DNA from: JAOUGY01 sp050329955 | GTDB lineage: Bacteria; Actinomycetota; Acidimicrobiia; Spongiisociales; ZC4RG35 | Length of the DNA stretch: 7,694 nt | Reading direction: 5' to 3' | Assembly (NCBI GenBank): GCA_050329955.1 | Contig: JBHJOH010000122.1 | Span: 1 to 7,694, forward strand | In this document: piece after piece, positions 6,613-7,694 of the stretch | Numbering within the stretch: position 1 is the first letter of the stretch | Layout of the letters: each line of letters starts with the position of its first letter | The notes under the pieces: model-generated | What the model saw: only the letters and a program-made list of their open reading frames with translations | Told to the model about the DNA's origin: nothing | Databases searched by the model: none | Translations under genes and position numbers: made by a program

Positions 6613-7095
6613 TCACCGGTGTTCCGTATCGCCCGCCAGCAGGTCCAACACGTGAGGCACCAGATCGAGGATGGCCTCGAGGTTTTCGACCGCGCCCTTC
6701 GGGCTGCCCGGGAGGTTGACGATGAGCGAGCGTCCCACCGACCCGATCACGCCTCTGGTGAGCGCCGCTTTCGGGGTCTTTTCGATCCCTTTGGCCAGCA
6801 TGAGATGCACGAGTCCGGGAGCTTCCCGCTCGATCACGGTTCGGGTCGCCTCGGGCGTCACGTCGCGCGGCCCGAAACCCGTTCCGCCCGTCGAAACGAC
6901 CAGTGCGGCCCGTTGCGCCATGGCCCGGAGCGCCATGGCGATCGCCTCGGGCTCGTCGGCCACCACCCGCCGGTCCACCAGTTCGTAACCGGCTGCGGTC
7001 AGGCGTTCCACCAGCGCGTCACCGGATCCGTCGAGACGGGTGCCCGCGCTGACCCCGTCGCTCACCGTGAGGACCGCCGCCCGGGGAGCGGTCAT
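6613..7095 (-). CDS. mogA: MogA/MoaB family molybdopterin adenylyltransferase
   Basis: 160 residues. Adenylylates molybdopterin with ATP, preparing it for molybdate insertion in the cytoplasm. Motifs: VLTVSDGVSAGTRLDGSG (8-25), TGGTGFGPRDVTPEAT (69-84, the family signature), and NLPGSPKGAVENLE (127-140). The length fits the compact actinobacterial form rather than the longer E. coli MogA. The ATG at 7095-7093 overlaps the TGA of the upstream membrane protein (7094-7092) as ATGA, which implies translational coupling. No Shine-Dalgarno is evident before it, consistent with coupling. An 11-residue longer frame starts at a GTG (7128) but adds a basic stretch the family lacks, so I prefer the ATG. 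MogA and MoaB cannot be separated by eye; both names are used for this activity. Confidence 0.92.
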   Translation of the reverse strand: MTAPRAAVLTVSDGVSAGTRLDGSGDALVERLTAAGYELVDRRVVADEPEAIAMALRAMAQRAALVVSTGGTGFGPRDVTPEATRTVIEREAPGLVHLMLAKGIEKTPKAALTRGVIGSVGRSLIVNLPGSPKGAVENLEAILDLVPHVLDLLAGDTEHR

Positions 7096-7694
7096 GGCCG
7101 CCACGTGAGATCGAGGCTTTCGTTCCACGGTGGAATCGGCACACCTGGACCGAGCCCGAACCGGACCGCCAGCACCACGACGACAAACGTGGCGACGAGC
7201 CCGACCGACAGGCTGCGTTCCTCGATCACCTCAGGAGGTTTGAAGGACTTGGTGCCCGCCGCCACCATCACCGTGACGAGAATGAACGCGCCCGACAGCG
7301 GGAGGCTGGTGACGAATCCGGTTCCCGCATCAGGAAGGAACATCGGCACCGCCAGCAGGGGGCCCGCCAACCCGGGAATCAGGGCTATAGAGGAGGCGAA
7401 TCGGAGCCGCTCGCGAGGGTTCGAGACTTCGCTGCGGTGGCGGGAGAACGACAGGAACGCCGGAGCGGCACCCACCGCGATCAGGACCAGGGCCAGGGCG
7501 CCGACGATCGCCAGCGCCAGGTCGATACCCTCCGGGATCGACAAGCGGGCGAACGCCCGACCGACCGGCGATTCGGCGTCAACCGCCCCCAGGGCTAGGG
7601 CGACGCAGGCGTTGCGGAAGGCGAACAACATCGTCCACAACATCACCAGCCTCCCGGAGCTGCGGTCCTTGGAACCCGGGTACAGCAGCAGCAG
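7092..7694 (-). CDS. Unrecognised multi-pass membrane protein (possibly 5'-truncated)
   Basis: I do not recognise this protein. The frame is open from the right window edge to a TGA at 7094-7092 (200 codons visible), so the true start is probably outside. A local start is possible: GTG 7646 or ATG 7643, the latter with GGGAGG 6 bases upstream, giving 183 residues. Counting from the GTG at 7646, about five hydrophobic segments are visible: 2-22, 41-66, 83-104, 113-131 and 146-164. Basic loops lie near 69-82 (RHRSEVSNPRERLR) and 133-144. The tail is a Pro-rich GPGVPIPPWNESLDLTWRP. No catalytic motif was seen in the visible part. A faint resemblance to the membrane C-terminal part of M50-like proteins is only an impression. 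Its stop overlaps the mog start, so the two are probably co-expressed. Confidence 0.7.
   Translation of the reverse strand: MLLLYPGSKDRSSGRLVMLWTMLFAFRNACVALALGAVDAESPVGRAFARLSIPEGIDLALAIVGALALVLIAVGAAPAFLSFSRHRSEVSNPRERLRFASSIALIPGLAGPLLAVPMFLPDAGTGFVTSLPLSGAFILVTVMVAAGTKSFKPPEVIEERSLSVGLVATFVVVVLAVRFGLGPGVPIPPWNESLDLTWRP

Noticed and set aside
7096..7128. 11-codon N-terminal extension of Mog from a GTG
   Set aside because: The ATG at 7095 forms an ATGA overlap with the upstream stop and matches the family's N-terminus.
7123..7135. Short inverted repeat TTCCAC/GTGGAA
   Set aside because: Six-base arms inside coding sequence; likely by chance, and no promoter nearby would use it as an operator.

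Overview
The window is GC-rich and densely coding. It looks like a chromosomal segment of a high-GC actinobacterium. Three things suggest this: a homodimeric-type pyruvate dehydrogenase E1 (AceE), heavy use of G/C at third codon positions, and a Thr/Pro/Ser-rich linker next to an HD-GYP domain, a style I associate with Acidimicrobiia and related lineages. The class-level placement is inference. No tRNA, rRNA, CRISPR array, IS element or phage gene was seen.

Left half, + strand: (1) the 3' part of aceE (1-2267), open at the left edge, with all expected catalytic residues; (2) a strong palindromic terminator (2268-2320); (3) a complete 801-residue membrane protein (2394-4799) that joins an intact cytoplasmic HD-GYP c-di-GMP phosphodiesterase domain to a Thr-rich stalk and four exported Ig/cadherin-like repeats. 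This protein is the most unusual item in the window.

Right half, - strand, transcribed right to left and convergent with the left half: an unrecognised multi-pass membrane protein (7694-7092, open at the right edge), a MogA/MoaB-type molybdopterin adenylyltransferase (7095-6613) whose ATG overlaps the previous stop as ATGA, an XdhC/CoxI family maturation factor (6543-5476), and a CoxG-like SRPBCC protein (5373-4822). The last three are accessory genes for a molybdenum hydroxylase, most likely of the aerobic CO dehydrogenase family. Mog makes adenylylated molybdopterin for metal insertion, XdhC/CoxI handles the cofactor for the apo-enzyme, and CoxG links the enzyme to the membrane or quinone pool. 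No catalytic subunit (coxL/M/S or xdhA/B) is in the window; if it is nearby, it should lie to the right.

The two halves meet tail to tail with only 22 bases between stop codons. One GC-rich hairpin (4798-4823) overlaps both stops and could end transcription from at least the left side.
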